Shown in pieces: positions 48,137 through 56,789 of a stretch of DNA of 64,000 nt. Numbering within the stretch: position 1 is the first letter of the stretch; every line of letters starts with the position of its first letter. The DNA is from Paralithodes platypus (taxonomy: Eukaryota; Arthropoda; Malacostraca; Decapoda; Lithodidae): assembly GCA_032716605.1 (NCBI GenBank), contig CM064506.1, forward strand, positions 900,031-964,030, in the 5' to 3' direction. The notes below the pieces were generated by a model. The model saw nothing but the letters and a program-made list of their open reading frames with translations. It did no database searches and was not told the DNA's origin. Made by a program: the position numbers and the translations under genes.

Positions 48137-48531
48137 CTCGCTACAGACTAGTCAGTTGATTGCACAATTATTAGATCGATTATACTGACCCCAGATCTAT
48201 CATATTTATTGTATTTATTTCATCATTATTATTATTATTATTAGTTTTTATAACTTTTAAACTGCAGTTTGTCTATAATGAAATTAATATTCTGTCTCCC
48301 TCTCTCCCCCCCCCCCCCCCCCCAGCGTACAACCCCCCGGGGCCCCCCAAAGGTACGGGCGACCACAAGTACGGCGTGTACGTGTATCTGGAGACCGGGG
48401 CCCAGCACGACACCCAGGGGCCCAAGACCAGGCGCCGCTTCAACCAACACCACTACGCCGAGAGGAACGGGCTGTGTGGGCCCCTTGCTAGGAATGTCTT
48501 CGTTACCGCCTATGACGATCAGGAGGCTTAG
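33935..48531 (+). CDS. Secreted phosphatidylethanolamine-binding protein (PEBP family), five-exon gene
   Basis: Joining 33935-34075, 35092-35178, 44958-45050, 45730-45775 and 48326-48531 gives 573 nt, 190 codons plus stop. All introns are GT-AG; intron phases are 0, 0, 0, 1. Residues 1-22 form a hydrophobic signal peptide, so the product is expected to enter the secretory pathway. Residues 86-90 read DPDAP, H100 follows, and residues 128-136 read GPPKGTGDH, the conserved PEBP anion/phospholipid-pocket blocks; residues 161-187 follow the family C-terminal pattern (F...Y...L.GP.A...F.A.YDD). Four cysteines (24, 33, 53, 173) could form disulfides. Length is normal for the family. Known PEBPs bind phosphoryl or phospholipid headgroups and can modulate kinases or proteases; the physiological role here cannot be read from sequence. 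No 5' UTR exon or promoter was identified, although an acceptor-like site lies 10 nt before the ATG. The gene model is an inference from splice sites and homology by eye. Confidence 0.88.
34134..34336. mobile_element. Family B element in PEBP intron 1
   Basis: TGACCCTTTGAGGATTATGA to GATCCTCAAGAGGTTAA; both arms contain the ACGATTTTATACAGCTTAGG block or its complement. Confidence 0.7.
34676..35011 (+). mobile_element. Family A repeat in PEBP intron 1
   Basis: Ends AAACTTCCCCTTAA; left end degenerate. It lies about 80 bp before exon 2. Confidence 0.82.
35092..35178 (+). CDS. PEBP exon 2 (residues 48-76)
   Basis: Twenty-nine codons between TTTTGTTTTACAG and GTGAGTCC, both strong splice sites. 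The translation ends SVTYAQDDQ, matching the strand just before the conserved YTL-VMTDPDAP block of PEBPs, so exon 3 follows directly and no exon is missing in the 9.8-kb intron. Confidence 0.85.
35450..35640 (+). repeat. Pyrimidine-rich duplication of about 115 bp
   Basis: CCCTTGTACTCATCCCATTT…TTCTTCTTGCCCCC occurs at 35459 and 35547 in CT/C-rich intron DNA. Confidence 0.75.
36050..36900 (+). repeat. CT-rich minisatellite, period about 141-144 bp, about 6 units
   Basis: Unit contains CTCTCTTCTACACCTCCTCC, TTTCCCTACTACTACATCTC and CCATCTCTTTATCCCCTACA. A 304-codon Ser/Pro frame reads through it but has no protein features beyond the repeat. Confidence 0.9.
36945..37230 (+). mobile_element. 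Degraded CR1/L2-like LINE fragment
   Basis: RYWSPFIGYV, then in another frame LIQVFKIVSGFDNV, then FTYKIYITWNKFPSEVV: three conserved blocks of the LINE C-terminal region in order, with deletions between them. It follows directly on the CT-rich minisatellite. Confidence 0.6.
37703..37790 (+). mobile_element. tRNA-like sequence, probably SINE head
   Basis: CAGGGTTCGAATCCCCCAG is an intact B box; the A-box side is weak. A GATA microsatellite follows as a tail. Confidence 0.45.
38308..38400 (+). repeat. 27-bp tandem repeat, 3 units
   Basis: Unit CATTATGCTCTTACCTCATT then GTGCTTC. Confidence 0.9.
38641..38765 (+). mobile_element. Family A repeat, decayed half
   Basis: Recognisable CTCCAATAGTTTGGAGTTTT and CACATTCAGGTGTCAAT blocks only. 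Confidence 0.5.
39530..39960 (+). repeat. C-rich minisatellite, basic period 37 bp, about 10 units
   Basis: Unit CACCCCCACCAATGCAACCC then TTTTCCTCCTCCTCCTT; the later units are shortened. Confidence 0.9.
40026..40387. repeat. 28-bp perfect inverted repeat around AT and GT microsatellites
   Basis: AGGTTGGTGTGTTGCATGAC… at 40026-40053 is the exact reverse complement of 40360-40387. Between the arms are a (TA)n and a (GT)n tract. Confidence 0.85.
40130..40350 (+). repeat. (AT)n and (GT)n microsatellites in PEBP intron 2
   Basis: AT 40137-40190 and GT 40259-40350 with one C interruption. Confidence 0.97.
41028..41092 (+). repeat. 15-bp tandem repeat, about 5 units
   Basis: Unit AGTAGTAATAGCTAT. 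The surrounding 40.8-41.3 kb repeats a longer motif (CTTAAAATGGCTATGGTAGT). Confidence 0.88.
41395..41640 (+). promoter_or_regulatory. CRE/CCAAT cluster in PEBP intron 2
   Basis: Full CREs TGACGTCA at 41403-41410, 41509-41516 and 41599-41606, an AGACGTCA at 41553-41560, and CACGTCAC near 41475. CCAAT boxes at 41486-41490, 41575-41579 and 41624-41628, with a weaker CAAATCAG near 41530. The order CCAAT - GGTACT - CRE recurs three times with a period of about 45 bp and 23-24 bp between CCAAT and CRE. Such pairs bind NF-Y and CREB/ATF in animal promoters. Whether it drives PEBP or a separate transcript is unknown. Confidence 0.5.
42012..42280 (+). mobile_element. Family A repeat in PEBP intron 2
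   Basis: From CTCAAGGGGGCATTTTTTTA through all subrepeats; ends at ATATTTATCTCGAGGGG. Confidence 0.75.
42390..43270 (+). repeat. CT and CA microsatellite cluster in PEBP intron 2
   Basis: CT 42398-42448; CA 42660-42751, 42997-43066 and 43226-43264. Between them recurs a degenerate motif (GGCACTCTC…ACTTCCTG…). Confidence 0.95.
42448..42520 (+). mobile_element. Solo LINE 3' end (subfamily b)
   Basis: AAGTCCTGACCACCTCG… to GTATCTATGTAAAT matches the 3' UTR of the LINE fragment at 6.96-7.03 kb. It lies between two CT microsatellites, with a CA tract next. Confidence 0.55.
43320..44940. other. Unique AT-rich part of PEBP intron 2
   Basis: No mobile element recognised. Near 43450-43650 the motif CCATCCAGACAAGTCTGG and inverted relatives recur four to five times; the rest is featureless. 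Confidence 0.5.
44958..45050 (+). CDS. PEBP exon 3 (DPDAP signature, residues 77-107)
   Basis: Thirty-one codons between TTTTTCCAG and GTAATT. It contains YTLVMTDPDAP and, twelve residues further on, WLHWIHTGI: the PEBP signature with the pocket Asp, Pro and His. The exon's 3' half and donor are partly duplicated about 360 bp downstream. Confidence 0.92.
45056..45322 (+). mobile_element. Family A repeat directly after PEBP exon 3
   Basis: Begins within 6 bp of the exon 3 donor and runs to GAGGTATAGGGAGGAAACTA. Its insertion separates exon 3 from its partial copy. Confidence 0.75.
45361..45416 (+). pseudogene. Partial copy of PEBP exon 3 (3' half plus donor)
   Basis: CCTGGTCACGGGGAAGGACA… to …ATCCACACCGGACTAAAG then GTAACA aligns with the last 56 nt of exon 3 and its donor, with several substitutions and small indels. 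The part upstream of the DPDAP block is absent, so it cannot replace exon 3. Confidence 0.82.
45440..45690. mobile_element. Family A-related fragments in PEBP intron 3
   Basis: Scattered 'ACTAATGGGGCGAAAC' and 'TTACTTTCGTGGTTTAAGA' pieces, part of them inside the duplicated acceptor unit. Confidence 0.45.
45558..45729 (+). repeat. Tandem duplication of the PEBP exon 4 splice acceptor
   Basis: ACTAATGGGGCG-AACAAGGGG…CAGCCACTAACTTATTATTG…GTTTCCAG occurs with AG ending at 45625 and again at 45729. Both copies keep a branch-point-like CTAAC. Confidence 0.85.
45730..45775 (+). CDS. PEBP exon 4 (residues 108-122)
   Basis: A 46-nt exon (GSDLALGKLTGTDLV plus one base) between CCGTTTCCAG and GTGAGT. 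It is the variable loop between the two conserved PEBP blocks and leaves phase 1, which matches exon 5 exactly. A near-copy of its acceptor lies 104 bp upstream. Confidence 0.82.
45805..46175 (+). repeat. 26-bp minisatellite at the start of PEBP intron 4, 14 units
   Basis: Unit GTTATTAGGCACGGGTAGAA then GGCTTT; one unit lacks a base. The array starts about 35 bp after the exon 4 donor. Confidence 0.95.
46437..46900 (+). repeat. (GAGT)n/(GA)n compound microsatellite in PEBP intron 4
   Basis: Alternating GAGT and GA blocks over about 460 bp; a 192-codon Ser/Leu/His frame on the minus strand is a by-product. Confidence 0.97.
47105..47222 (+). repeat. 21-bp tandem repeat, about 5 units
   Basis: Unit TGCATTAATGTTAATGTTAA then A; built of nested 'TTAATG' words. 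Confidence 0.88.
47469..47951. mobile_element. Family A-like element containing a nested SINE
   Basis: TTAAGGGGACC at the left and GGTCCCCTTAA at the right are perfect inverted termini. The interior has GGCGAGCGAAATCGAGCC and, 120 bp on, its complement CTCGCTTTCGCTCGCC, so the core is itself palindromic. The SINE at 47773-47927 lies inside the right half. Confidence 0.65.
47773..47927 (-). mobile_element. tRNA-derived SINE, family S1, nested in a TTAA element
   Basis: Same head and body as the copy at 15.3 kb (GAGTTCGAATCCCGGGAGG; GGGGTGTTACTTA). Confidence 0.7.
48081..48134 (+). repeat. (AT)n microsatellite
   Basis: About 27 units, 190 bp before exon 5. Confidence 0.97.
48326..48531 (+). 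CDS. PEBP exon 5 (C-terminal block and stop, residues 123-190)
   Basis: Follows a long C-tract ending CAG. The split codon gives AYNPPGPPKGTGDHKYGVYV, the second PEBP signature with its pocket His, then the conserved C-terminal helix region ending YDDQEA-stop. It is GC-rich compared with its surroundings, as expected of real coding sequence here. An AATAAA at 49235-49240 in AT-rich repeat is a possible polyadenylation signal. Confidence 0.92.
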
Positions 48532-48760
48532 ATGGAGAGTTGAGAGAGAGGGAAGAGAGAGGGAAGAAAGAGAGAGTTGAGAGAGAAGGAGGAGAAAGAG
48601 AGAGTGCGAGATATGAGAGAGAGGGAGAGGGAAAGAGCGAGCGAGAGAGATACATGAAAGAGGGAGAAGAGAGAAAGTGAGAGCTGGAGAGAACAGAGAC
48701 AGTAGAACAAGGGGCCTTTGACGATCAGGAGGCTTAGATGGAGAGTTGAGAGAGAGGGAG
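48513..48760 (+). repeat. Duplicated end of PEBP exon 5
   Basis: TGACGATCAGGAGGCTTAGA…GAGAGTTGAGAGAGAGGGA occurs at 48513 (includes the stop) and identically at 48719. The second copy lies in the 3' UTR. Confidence 0.9.
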
Positions 48761-48920
48761 GAAGGAGAGAGTGTGAAAGATATGAGAGAGAGGGAGGAAA
48801 GAGAGAGTGTGAGAGATATGAGAGAGAGGGAGGAAGGAGAGAGTGTGAGAGATATGAGAGAGAGGGAGGAAAGAGAGAGTGTGAGAGATATGAGAGAGAG
48901 GGAGGAAGGAGAGAGTTGAG
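48745..48920 (+). repeat. GA-rich tandem repeat, about 39 bp, 4-5 units
   Basis: Unit contains GGAGAGAGTGTGAGAGATAT then GAGAGAGAGGGAGGAA; in the probable PEBP 3' UTR. Confidence 0.85.
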
Positions 48921-49042
48921 AGAGAAGGAGGAGGACAGAGTGAGCGAGAGAGATATGTGAACGAGGGAGAAGAGAGAGGGAGGCTTAGGGAGTGTGGAGA
49001 GAGAGGGACAAACAGGGAGAAAGGTGGAAGAGAATGCAATAG

Positions 49043-49046
<4 letters not shown>

Positions 49047-49120
<74 letters not shown>
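49047..49120 (+). repeat. (GA)n microsatellite
   Basis: About 37 units, downstream of the PEBP stop. Confidence 0.97.
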
Positions 49121-49124
<4 letters not shown>

Positions 49125-49773
49125 AGATAATGCGATAACTAGAGAAACAGAGAGAGAGAGAGAGAGGTGGAAGAGAGAGAGGTGGAAGAGAGTTAGATGG
49201 GGAGACAGACAGAAGCGTAAGAGATAATGGAGAAAATAAATTAATATATAAATAAATAAATAAATAAATAAATAAATACATAAAAAACAACGAAGGAGAC
49301 GGTAATCTTTGGTATTTTGCAAAACAAAAATATAATTTTAAGTGTAAGTTGCTCGAGATAATTGAAGGAAATACGCAACATAACTCTACCATAGTTAATA
49401 CTAGATTGGTAAGAATGGGTCGACAGTACATAATTATAGAAATGGACAAATTCAGTTAGTCAGTCAGTAGCCAACCCTTACTCCCAAAAGGGGTAGGAAG
49501 GATCAAGAAGAGACACGAGAAAGTAAAATGAGGTGACAGGAGAAGAACACATAACAGTTCGCCCACAGGCAGCAAGCACACAAGCATTCAGAAGCACCAA
49601 TCACTCATCAACCCCCGAGTTAGTCAAGTTGAAAAGTATGCAGGATCGAAAAGAGAGTAACTATTAATAAGAGTTTTTGCATAATTAATATTTGGCCAAA
49701 CTCCCTTGTTGTGCACTGGGTAAAACATTGATCACATACATCACTGAATATTAATTTTAACAGTTTGTGTTTA

Positions 49774-50041
49774 ATTTATCCCTTTGAGAATTATGACGCA
49801 TTTTGACAGTATATTCTGGCTATCATTAGACTATTTTATACAGCTTTTATACAGACTATGTATAATAGTCTTATACAGACTATTTTATACACATCCACAA
49901 GGATGTGTGGCAATCAGAAGGGTGAAGACTATTTCAATTAACCCTCTGACTTCCATCTACCCTTCCTAATCTGAATAAAATCGTCTAATAATAGCCACAA
50001 AACAGAGAAGATATGCGTCATCGTATCTTTGTAAGGGTTAA
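49774..50041. mobile_element. Family B element downstream of PEBP
   Basis: TATCCCTTTGAGAATTATG to CATCGTATCTTTGTAAGGG plus TTAA; a small duplication of 'TTATACAGACTAT' lies in the left arm. Confidence 0.65.
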
Positions 50042-50591
50042 GTAAGTTTGAAATGTGGGGTGAAGGAACTGATGCTCGATGATAATTGGGGTAAAACATT
50101 CTACTTATCCTAAATTACACCAATTATTGCGTTTATATGATGGTAAGTTAATTATCGCTTTGTTTACAAATTTATAAAGAATTATTTGTATTACTACTAA
50201 TATTGTTATTATTATTACTGTAATTATTATAATTCTTCTTCTTATTATTATTATAATTATTATGATGATGATGATTATTATTATTAATATTTATATTATT
50301 ATTATTATTATTATTATATATATTATTATTATCATTATTGTTATTATTAAAGCATATACCTACAGACATTTTAGTGGCTTAAATACTCGGAAAACTCATT
50401 AATAATTAATATTTGTATTATTAGATAGCATATTTATTTGCACCATCATAAATTAAGAGTTCCACAAGGTATCAAGACTTAGAAGGAACTGTATAAGTTT
50501 AATAAAGGCTTAAAATATAGTGTTCAGTGTTTTAGTACAGTCTTATCCTCACTCACTCACACACTCCCTCTCTCTCCCTCTCTCTCTCTCT

Positions 50592-50646
<55 letters not shown>

Positions 50647-50959
50647 CCACTCTCTCTCTCTCTCTCTCTCACATGTTCTCACCCTCGGCCCTATTAAAAG
50701 AAGAGGTAATGATAGAGCATATAGAGTACCAATATAGAGCCCAACTCCTGTTTCTCACCCACTCACTCTCTCTCTCTCTCACTCTCTCTTTCTCTCTTCC
50801 TCAGCCAGATACTCATTTATAAGACAATTTTTTTTTTTAAATTATTCTTAGATTATAAATCTAACCTAGAATATTCTTTATTTTTATTCCTCTAATCTCC
50901 CTTTCCTAATTTTCAATGGCTACAATTAGATGATGATTGCTGATTTAATGTTTACCCCT

Positions 50960-51430
50960 GGAAGATGATACTACGAAGCTTACGGATCCTAATACAAATT
51001 TGGTTCCCTAGTGTCTTACTCTCACAGCCCACTGGCACAACTTGGCCTTTCTCTCTCTGGCGTAGGGATGCGGCGACACCATCGACCCCGTTGGTGGGGC
51101 AATCAGTTTCTGGGTCAGTGGACCACTGGTTCCTATCTTCAGAACATTCCTGTGCTTGGTATGCTTCCAGCCAGGGCCCCACTGGGGCATATAAAATAGC
51201 AAAACAGTGGTGGAACTGCTATCCGAGTGAGGGACTGTTCCTTCAGTGCTAATGGTCATAATCCACTTAGTGGAACTGGCACAGTGGAGCGGATCAGTGG
51301 AGACATGTCTGGGAGCCTGGAGGCAGTTTCTGCCGTGGCCATCCATTTTGGGGTGCTTCCTCTGGAAGCGGGGCGTCAGATTGATGATGATGAATACAAA
51401 TTTGATGTAAACCTGTGACTTCAAGAGGAT
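50960..51430. other. Non-repetitive, compositionally balanced segment of unknown nature
   Basis: About 470 bp of complex, about 50% GC sequence with overlapping open frames on both strands (minus 51008-51424, plus 51227-51418). It is unlike the AT-rich and microsatellite DNA around it, which suggests a pseudogene, a mobile-element piece or an exon. No motif recognised. Confidence 0.3.
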
Positions 51431-52160
51431 TTCGAGGTCACACAGAACTCCTGGACTTTTGAAGAGGTGATTTTCTATTCTAACAGTTAAACTACGTTAT
51501 TCTACGGAGTTCTGTCTACACCGACACGCCCAGAACACACCTCCTGTCTCATCAACAACTCGTGACACTCAATCAATTCATCAAATATGTTTATCTAGCC
51601 TTTGAGTAGACAATATGTTTATCTAGCCTTTGAGTAGACAATAAGTTAACACTTTTATACATGTAGGACGTCCGGCTGAATCTTATGAGAGAAACTGTCT
51701 TAAAGGCACTTTGCATTTAACCCAAATATATTGGCATTTTCTTACCACTTTGTACATAGTTGTTTGATAATAATCATTACAATTTGAAATATATGTAGCA
51801 TTTACTTTTACAATATAATATAGTGCATACAATCATCCCCACACACACACTCAGTACATAAACATCCTCAACACAAGACTACACTGTCATTATAGTTGAA
51901 GTTGCAACAAATTTGAATTCTGGAAGAAGTTAGATACAAAACATTATCAAAACAATGATATTGTGACAGCAATCGAGCAACGAGAGAAGATGTGATATAT
52001 AAGATAATGTATTGTGATGTCGCACCATTAAATAATGGAACCCTATTCCTCCATTCATAACTGAAATTTAGTTATTATATACTCACGTTTTTGAGGATCG
52101 ATGAGCGAAGGTGGGTCCATCAGCTGCAAACAGAAAATACGTCAATATATAATTAATGTG
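51430..52160. other. No recognised feature
   Basis: AT-rich unique sequence with a short duplication (ATATGTTTATCTAGCCTTTG at 51586 and 51610). Confidence 0.5.
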
Positions 52161-52221
52161 CCTGATGTTAGTGAGTGTTTGTGTTAGTGATACTGTTAGT
52201 GATAGTGATTGTGTGTGTGTT

Positions 52222-52268
<47 letters not shown>

Positions 52269-52401
52269 GTGAGTGTGTGTGAGCGTTAGTGAATGTGTGT
52301 GCGTTTCTAGGGTGCGGCAAAGCTGAGGGACGAGAGCCTATATTGTAAACATGGGTTAAAATGTTCAAGAACATTGAGATTTACCCCCTCCTGTATTTTA
52401 G

Positions 52402-52433
<32 letters not shown>

Positions 52434-52766
52434 AACAAGGGCGGTAGGTATTAATAGCCGAGGTACCGATATAACTGCGTCTTTCCCGTGTATTACCAAA
52501 GAGAGAGAGAGAGAGAGTGTGTGTGTGAAAGTGAGAGTGCTTAAGAGAGAGAATGAGAGCAAGTGTGAGAAAGTGAGAGTGAGATATAAATATTTAAAAA
52601 TGTTTGTGTGCGTCATGAAAAATCGAGTGAAATTGGCACTCCCATTGCTTTATTATCAACTGGTGGTAATATTTCGTTATCAACTGGCACTCCCATTATA
52701 TGTTATAAACTGGCACCCAACTTGTGATCTTGTTCCATTGATCACAGAGCTTCATTATCACCTGTC

Positions 52767-52937
52767 ATGCTTGCAGCCTCTGAGCAGCTGCAAACCATCA
52801 TCATCGAGAGAGAACATGCAACAACTGAGCTTCTATTCAACCTAGATATGCCGACTCCACCTGCTGCAAACTTGGATGACGAAGACAATAACTGGGTCCC
52901 TTCTACACTAAATAAACAAATATATAATAATCAATAA
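52767..52937 (+). CDS. Hypothetical 56-aa ORF
   Basis: ATG-initiated frame with a well-mixed acidic composition (MLAASEQLQTIIIEREHATT… to …DDEDNNWVPSTLNKQIYNNQ), open for 13 codons upstream as well. It is followed by AT-rich DNA with AATAAA-like runs. No family recognised; it may be a remnant of a mobile element or chance. Confidence 0.2.
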   Translation: MLAASEQLQTIIIEREHATTELLFNLDMPTPPAANLDDEDNNWVPSTLNKQIYNNQ

Positions 52938-52999
52938 ATACATAAATATAAAATAAAAAGGACCTCCATGTTGTACTATAATTGTGTTATGGAAAAGCC

Positions 53000-53580
53000 T
53001 TATACCCAATAAACAGAATACAACCAGGATAATCATCAATTAATTAGATTTTATAATTAGTATCATAGCAAAACTCGCTTGGAAAATTGAAACAATGGAA
53101 CACCAAGCTTTCGTCTATTATCTCAAGACATTATGTCTACGCCTCTGTGATCATGAAGACAGAAAGGGACCATCTCTGGCTGTTTGTTCAAGGCCTGGAA
53201 CATCTCCCTATTATCATACCTCATTGATGTAACCTCACAATAACCTTAATCAAAGTTCAGTACATTCAGTTTCCTGCACTGCCGCCTTACACGGGATAAT
53301 CAGCTTTGGTAACATCTAGCAGTTCTGGGTTTGATATTGTATAATCTAACGGAGATATTTGTGTTGGTATTGTGCAGTCAAATATATAAATGTCCACACA
53401 ATCAGAATGGATATATTTTACTAAAACTGAACAGCCCTGGTAAAGGCTGACGTTCAGGTAACTGTACCTGTCTTTGTAGAAGGTATTCACACCTGATAAA
53501 GTAACCATATTCTAGAGGGTAAATATTTTGTTAACATATTATCCACGTTCTCACACTCATTAAGAACTTTAGCAAAACAT
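53000..53580. other. No gene recognised; possible old Penelope-like trace
   Basis: ACACCAAGCTTTCGTC near 53100 is reminiscent of Penelope-like element ends, but nothing else supports it. Confidence 0.25.
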
Positions 53581-53779
53581 ATTTGAATTAGAAAGAATAC
53601 CACACAAAGAAGACACAATAGAAGCTTAGAAATAGAAACGCAAGACAGAATGCAGCAAAGAGGAGACGCCCAGAATTAGAATGGCAAGACGAGGCACTTA
53701 GACATGGAAAGAATGTCGCACAAAGGAGACAAGGGGAGGAACGGAGAATGGGGAAACAGACGAGTGAAAGAGGAAGAGG

Positions 53780-53919
53780 GGAAATGTGTGTGTGAGAGAG
53801 AGAGAGAGAAAGTGTGAGAGTGAGTGTGAGAGTGAGAGAGAGAGAGTGTGAGTGTGAGTGTGAGTGTGTGAGAGAGAGAGAGAGAAAGAGTGAGTGTGAG
53901 TGAGAGTGAGAGAGTGTGA

Positions 53920-53975
<56 letters not shown>
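53780..53975 (+). repeat. (GA)n with GTGAGT interruptions
   Basis: GA and GAGTGT alternate, ending in a pure GA tract. Confidence 0.95.
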
Positions 53976-53979
<4 letters not shown>

Positions 53980-54224
53980 AAGTGGTGTACATGTGTGTGT
54001 GTGATGTATATGTTGTGTATATGTGTATGTGTATTTATGTGTTATATGCCCAGACCACTCGTGATAGCCCCAACACCCAAAAAAGTCTATTAGCTGTAGG
54101 TAAAAATTTCCATCGCTGCTTGTTGACTAAAAATGCCCAGAAACAATGAAAAAGAAAACAGTTCAAGGGGAGTGTTGCTATTTGGGTGTCTATTAATTTA
54201 TATAATTATTTATTTTTTATTTTA

Positions 54225-54405
54225 TTTCAAGCTTTAAAAAACACCTATAAATGACACAAACAGTCTTAATATTGAGAAAGAAATGGGACGAAAGGTCTTA
54301 AAATCGCCAAACTAATGGGCCGAACGTCTTCAAATCTGAAAGGTAATAGGGCTAAACATGAGGAAGAAGGGGGCCCATAAAAACAACCCATCCTCCCCCC
54401 CTTAA
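54225..54405 (-). mobile_element. Family A repeat, partial
   Basis: Ends CCCCCCCTTAA. It is oriented opposite to the copy starting 74 bp further on. Confidence 0.7.
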
Positions 54406-54478
54406 GGCAGTGAGGCAGGGGAGACTATTCAATTATCCTCACTTTCCACAAACTTTCAACTATATAATTTTTATTTTT

Positions 54479-54797
54479 TTAAGGGGGAATGGGCCGGTTT
54501 TTCTGGTCCCCCTTTTCCCTCATGTTTATCCCCACTGTTATTTAGATTTTAAGACGTTCGGCACATTAGTTTGGCGATTTTAAGACTTTACGCCCCATTT
54601 CTTTGTCAAGATTTAGATTTTTCGTGCCATTTAGGTGTCGATGTTTTCCTGGCGAGCGATTGCAAGCCTATAATTTTAAGAGAATCCGGCCTTCGGCCGC
54701 GACATTTTTCTACCAAAATGTTTACAAATTTATCTTGAAAGGGGTTCTAGAGGGTGTTAATTAAAGCTTGATGAAGGTGTAGCGAAGAAACTAAAAA
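54479..54797 (+). mobile_element. Family A repeat copy
   Basis: Starts TTAAGGGGGAATGGGCC; full interior including CGGCCTTCGGCCG palindrome. Confidence 0.82.
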
Positions 54798-55059
54798 AAA
54801 TCCACCCCTCCACCCCTCCCTTCCTCCGTCCGTCGCCAGAACGCGCGGAGGTGTTAAATGGGTGTCGACAAAGAACTTGCACTGTGTCACCTTGCTAGCG
54901 GAACCACTCTGTCTGGGAACCGTTGTGTGTGTGTGTGTGTGTGGTAAAGGGACGGAGAGAGAGAGAGTGTGATAAAGGGAGAAAGAGAAAATGATAAAGG
55001 GAGAGAGAGAATGATAAAGGGAGAGACAGAAAGAGAGAGAGAGAGGGGGGAGGGATTTT

Positions 55060-55562
55060 ATTTCATGCAAAAGGGGCATAACCTTGCTTTTGAATAAGGC
55101 AAAACAATGTTCTCGTTTGTACAGGTAAACATTGTTCTCGTTTGTACAGGTAAACAATGTTCTCGTTTGTACAGGTAAACAATGTTCTCGTTTGTACAGG
55201 TAAACAATGTTCTCGTTTGTACAGGTAAACAATGTTCTTGTGTGTACAGGTAAACAATGTTCTCGTTTGTACAGGTAAACAATTTTCTCGTTTGTACAGG
55301 TAAACAATGTTCTCGTGTGTACAGGTAAACAATGTTCTCGTTTGTACAGGTAAACAATGTTCTCGTGTGTACAGGTAAACAATGTTCTCGTGTGTACAGG
55401 TAAACAATGTTCTCGTTTGTACAGGTAAACAATGTTCTCGTGTGTACAGGTAAACAATGTTCTCGTGTGTACAGGTAAACATTCTGTGATAAATCCCAAG
55501 GCTCTGTTGGCCTTATGTGCCGTAACCCTGCACTACTCTGGGTTTCTTTAGTTTTCAAATAA
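55060..55562 (-). mobile_element. CR1/L2-like LINE fragment interrupted by a minisatellite
   Basis: On the minus strand the flanks align with the LINE at 57.9 kb: the 'ALGFI…YKNENIIVPLFKS' region there corresponds here to LSQNVYLY… before and TNENIVLPYSKA / ALFKSKV after the array. The tandem array lies exactly between these blocks, so the repeat grew within the LINE. Confidence 0.65.
55105..55483 (+). repeat. 25-bp minisatellite inside a LINE, about 15 units
   Basis: Unit AATGTTCTCGTTTGTACAGG then TAAAC, with a T/G variant (GTGTGTACAGG). It corresponds to the YKNENI-coding stretch of the LINE reverse transcriptase on the minus strand. Confidence 0.95.
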
Positions 55563-55578
55563 TATAGCCTTGTGATCT

Positions 55579-55922
55579 TTAAGGGGAGAGGGGCCGATTT
55601 TCTGGTCCACCTTCGTCCTCATGTTTAGCCCTATTAGTTTTCAGATTTAAAGACGTTCGGCCTATTAGATCGGCGATTGTTAATTAACACCTATCGCCCA
55701 ATGTCGTTGTCAATTTCAAGACCTTTCGTGCCAGTTAGGTGTCGATTATTTCCTGGCGACCGATAGAGAGCCTGTAATTTTAAGAGGAACCGGCCTTTGG
55801 CCGGGACACTTTTCTACCGAAAAATGTACAATCTTTTATATCTTGTAGGGGATATTTATATATATATTTTGTTTTATTTATTTATTAATTTATTTTATTT
55901 TTTGTTAAGCCTGATGGAGGTC
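55579..55922 (+). mobile_element. Family A repeat copy
   Basis: Starts TTAAGGGGAGAGGGGCCG; the right end carries an AT-rich insertion before CTGATGGAGGTCTTAG. Confidence 0.8.
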
Positions 55923-56168
55923 TTAGCCTTAGAGTTTGCTATTATTAGTTGGCCTTTCATTTGATAATCATAACTTTTGTGTTTTGTACCAACGTGCACA
56001 ATTTGACATTCCTCAACATTAAAGGGCATTTGCCACTTTTCTGACCAATCCATTATTTTGCTTAAGTCGGACTGTAGGCTGTATCTGTCTTCCTCACTCA
56101 AGACTATGTTCCCTTTATTATTAATCGTCAGCAAATTTGGAGATAAGGTTATTCAGACCTACATCTAT
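55920..56168 (-). mobile_element. CR1/L2-like LINE fragment (RT active-site region)
   Basis: On the minus strand the sequence begins NLISKFADD, the catalytic motif, then EEDRYSLQSDLSKIMDWSEK and WQMPFNVEECQIVHVGTKHK. It is truncated at both ends; the 5' junction abuts the giant GA tract. Confidence 0.75.
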
Positions 56169-56182
56169 ATAGTTTATATACA

Positions 56183-56454
<272 letters not shown>

Positions 56455-56789
56455 ATTCATACATGGAGATGCAATATTGCCTGGGAGGTATCAACAAAGA
56501 CCTGCAAGATTATAAGAGCGAGGAATAATAACGGCTGGGAATGGAGAGTTACATAGATACACAGACTACACAGACCTTGCGGTCCCTACTAGGTAGTCCG
56601 GATTTAATGCTAAAATATAATTTGCTACAAGTGGAAAGCAAGGATAGCAAAGCAGAAGGCTCTCTCCTCACCCACCTTTCCCTCCGACCGTTGGTCTGCA
56701 TGAAATTCAGTTGGGGAAAAAAGTCCTCCAGCAGAATGAGAAACGTTTCTACTGGGAAATTTATAGTAAAGAACGAAGTTGAGAAATAT

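Noticed and set aside
54747..55558. 166-250-codon ORFs with repeats of HENIVYLYTREHCLPVHTRT type
   Set aside because: They are frames through a 25-bp minisatellite inside a LINE fragment.
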